DNA of 23,470 nt from a bacterium UBP17_UBA6191 (GTDB lineage: Bacteria; Muiribacteriota; UBA6191), in contig DITF01000122.1 of the NCBI GenBank assembly GCA_002422125.1, forward strand, positions 1-23,470, written 5' to 3'. How positions within the stretch are numbered: position 1 is the first letter of the stretch; the number at the start of each line of letters is the position of its first letter. Below the pieces are notes generated by a model. It saw only the letters and a program-made list of their open reading frames with translations. It was not told the origin of the DNA and ran no database searches. Of this stretch, positions 22,165-23,470 are shown piece by piece. The translations under genes were made by a program, and so were the position numbers.

Positions 22165-23470
22165 AAAAACGACTCTTACTTCTTACTCCTTTGTGGGTTC
22201 TGTTTTTTGTCCTGTGGCTCAGCCCATTTTGGAGGCTGTATTTAATCGGCTATTTTTATGAAACTACCGGAAATGTTTCAGGGGCCAGCCTCTTTTACAT
22301 GGACGCAACAGCAGTTAAGCCGGTTATTCTGTTTCCCCATCAGGCTTATCTTCCCCATGAGCGAATTTTAAAGCTGGCTTCAGAGGAAAAACTACGGGAT
22401 AACCCGGATGTGATAAATGCTCTGATTGTGCTGGCTGAAGTGCAGGATAAAGATGGGTCTGTGTATCAGGATGCGGCACTAAAACTGTTAGTAAGTCACT
22501 CACAGAGGCGAATTGAAAGGGATGGGGAAAGAGCGTTTTTTGCTTTTATCAAATCACTTCAGGATAAGGGCCCTAATTCATCAATACCCTATTATTTAAT
22601 GGGCAAGTATTTTTCTGGCATGGAACGCAGAATGCAAGCGCAGGAACAGTTCCGGGAAGCATTAAACCGCATGCCATTTCTGGCGGAAGCAGCGTTGCTT
22701 TTGAGTAGGGCAGCGTTTGAGGATAAAAACTATCCTCGCGTTATTCAGGTTTTAGAGTCTTACAAAATGTCGCTTACAGGCTCATTTGAATATTTTTCCA
22801 TGATGGGATTGGCGAATTATCACCTCGGCAGGCTAGCGGAGGCGGCAAAACCTTTAGAAGAGGCATTAACGATAAAACCAGAGTCACTTGAGGAGGCGCG
22901 AGCCCTCGGATTATTGGGAGCAAAATTAGGATTTGACGAGTATGCCGGCCATTTAAGATATGTGATTCGTATGAGCCCACAAGACAGTTCGCTAATCGTT
23001 GAGTACAGTCGATATCTGGTGCGTTCAAAACAATATGGAGCCATGGTTCAGTTTTTTGAGCAGGAAAAACTCTCTGACCCTGAGAATGTGTTTGCCTATG
23101 CCCAGTCCTTGTTTTATTTATCTCGATTGGAAGATCTTGAAAATCTTGCCGACAAATATGAGGAATTGGCCCTCAACCCTTACATGCTATATTTTCGGGG
23201 GATGTTAAGCTACGCCTCTGGTAAACAGGATGAAGGTATCGTGCTTTTGGAGGAATGGCTGGACGGTTCGCCAGTGGATCAGGAGCTGAGGAAAAACGCC
23301 TATGAGATTTTAGCCAAGTATTCCAGATCCAGGGGCGATTTTGAGGGGGAGCGACGGTGGTTGACCCAGCATTTTAGATTGGACCCGTCACGGACCGATT
23401 TGATGGTAGATGTTTCTAAAACCTACGATGCTCAGGGAGACCGAATCAGCAGAATGCGCTCCCTTCTGGA
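22161..23470 (+). CDS. Membrane-anchored TPR-repeat protein (3' end beyond window)
   Basis: An open frame of 436 codons from a TTG at 22161 to the window end with no stop. The start is supported by AAAGGAG 8 bases upstream, a four-base overlap with the bioY stop, and a sensible N-terminus (LKKRLLLLTPLWVLFFVLWLS) that makes one membrane anchor. From about residue 90 onward helical repeats with TPR features recur: YYLMGKYFSGMERRMQAQEQF, then FREALNRMPFLAEAALLLSR, FSMMGLANYHLGRLAEAAKP followed by LEEALTIKPES, and LYFRGMLSYASGKQDEGIVL. TPRs mediate protein contacts; the partner and function are unknown. The repeats probably face the periplasm. Translational coupling with bioY is likely, but a shared role with biotin uptake is not implied. 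Confidence 0.85.
   Translation, partial: MKKRLLLLTPLWVLFFVLWLSPFWRLYLIGYFYETTGNVSGASLFYMDATAVKPVILFPHQAYLPHERILKLASEEKLRDNPDVINALIVLAEVQDKDGSVYQDAALKLLVSHSQRRIERDGERAFFAFIKSLQDKGPNSSIPYYLMGKYFSGMERRMQAQEQFREALNRMPFLAEAALLLSRAAFEDKNYPRVIQVLESYKMSLTGSFEYFSMMGLANYHLGRLAEAAKPLEEALTIKPESLEEARALGLLGAKLGFDEYAGHLRYVIRMSPQDSSLIVEYSRYLVRSKQYGAMVQFFEQEKLSDPENVFAYAQSLFYLSRLEDLENLADKYEELALNPYMLYFRGMLSYASGKQDEGIVLLEEWLDGSPVDQELRKNAYEILAKYSRSRGDFEGERRWLTQHFRLDPSRTDLMVDVSKTYDAQGDRISRMRSLL

Overview
The window reads as chromosomal DNA of a Gram-negative bacterium. It encodes a YidC with a large periplasmic domain, a lipobox lipoprotein, a probable outer-membrane barrel, MscL and HtpX. The gene mix (DnaE2-type polymerase, several sensor kinases, secreted nuclease, small heat-shock proteins, moderate GC by eye) would suit a Bdellovibrionota or deltaproteobacterial-type genome. 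That placement is inference; no rRNA or other taxonomic marker is present. There are no tRNA or rRNA genes, insertion sequences, phage genes or CRISPR repeats, and no gap between genes longer than about 300 bases.

Left part (1-5633): the 3' end of an error-prone DNA polymerase (dnaE2/imuC) on the plus strand. It converges on four minus-strand genes: a cytoplasmic-looking protein with three flagellin-IN-like modules and a possible sigma-28 promoter, a secreted phospholipase-D-family protein, the mechanosensitive channel MscL, and the membrane protease HtpX.

Signal block (5696-11544, plus): three histidine kinases and one OmpR-type regulator in one tightly packed run. A VxrA-like sensor kinase is followed by its winged-helix regulator, then a REC-GAF-kinase, then a membrane PAS kinase of the NtrB type overlapping the REC kinase by 14 bases. 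A GC-rich hairpin sits on the last stop codon. Converging on it are two small heat-shock proteins (Hsp20) and an endonuclease I family secreted nuclease, all minus strand. HtpX, MscL, the kinases and the Hsp20 pair together look like an envelope-stress and protein-quality neighbourhood.

Housekeeping block (13619-17929, plus): a good sigma-70 promoter and the classical order rpmH-rnpA-yidD-yidC-khpB(jag)-mnmE, with overlapping or nearly abutting genes. These serve ribosome assembly, RNase P, inner-membrane protein insertion and tRNA wobble modification.

Right part (17976-23470): a DUF2807-like lipoprotein on the plus strand. Then comes a minus-strand group (DUF309, probable outer-membrane barrel, DUF2157 membrane protein, GDYXXLXY protein), a plus-strand biotin transporter BioY, and a membrane-anchored TPR protein that starts at TTG and runs off the window. 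Most of the window is ordinary. The points most worth a second look are the flagellin-IN-like protein with its promoter, the three-kinase cluster, and an altered KH loop in KhpB.
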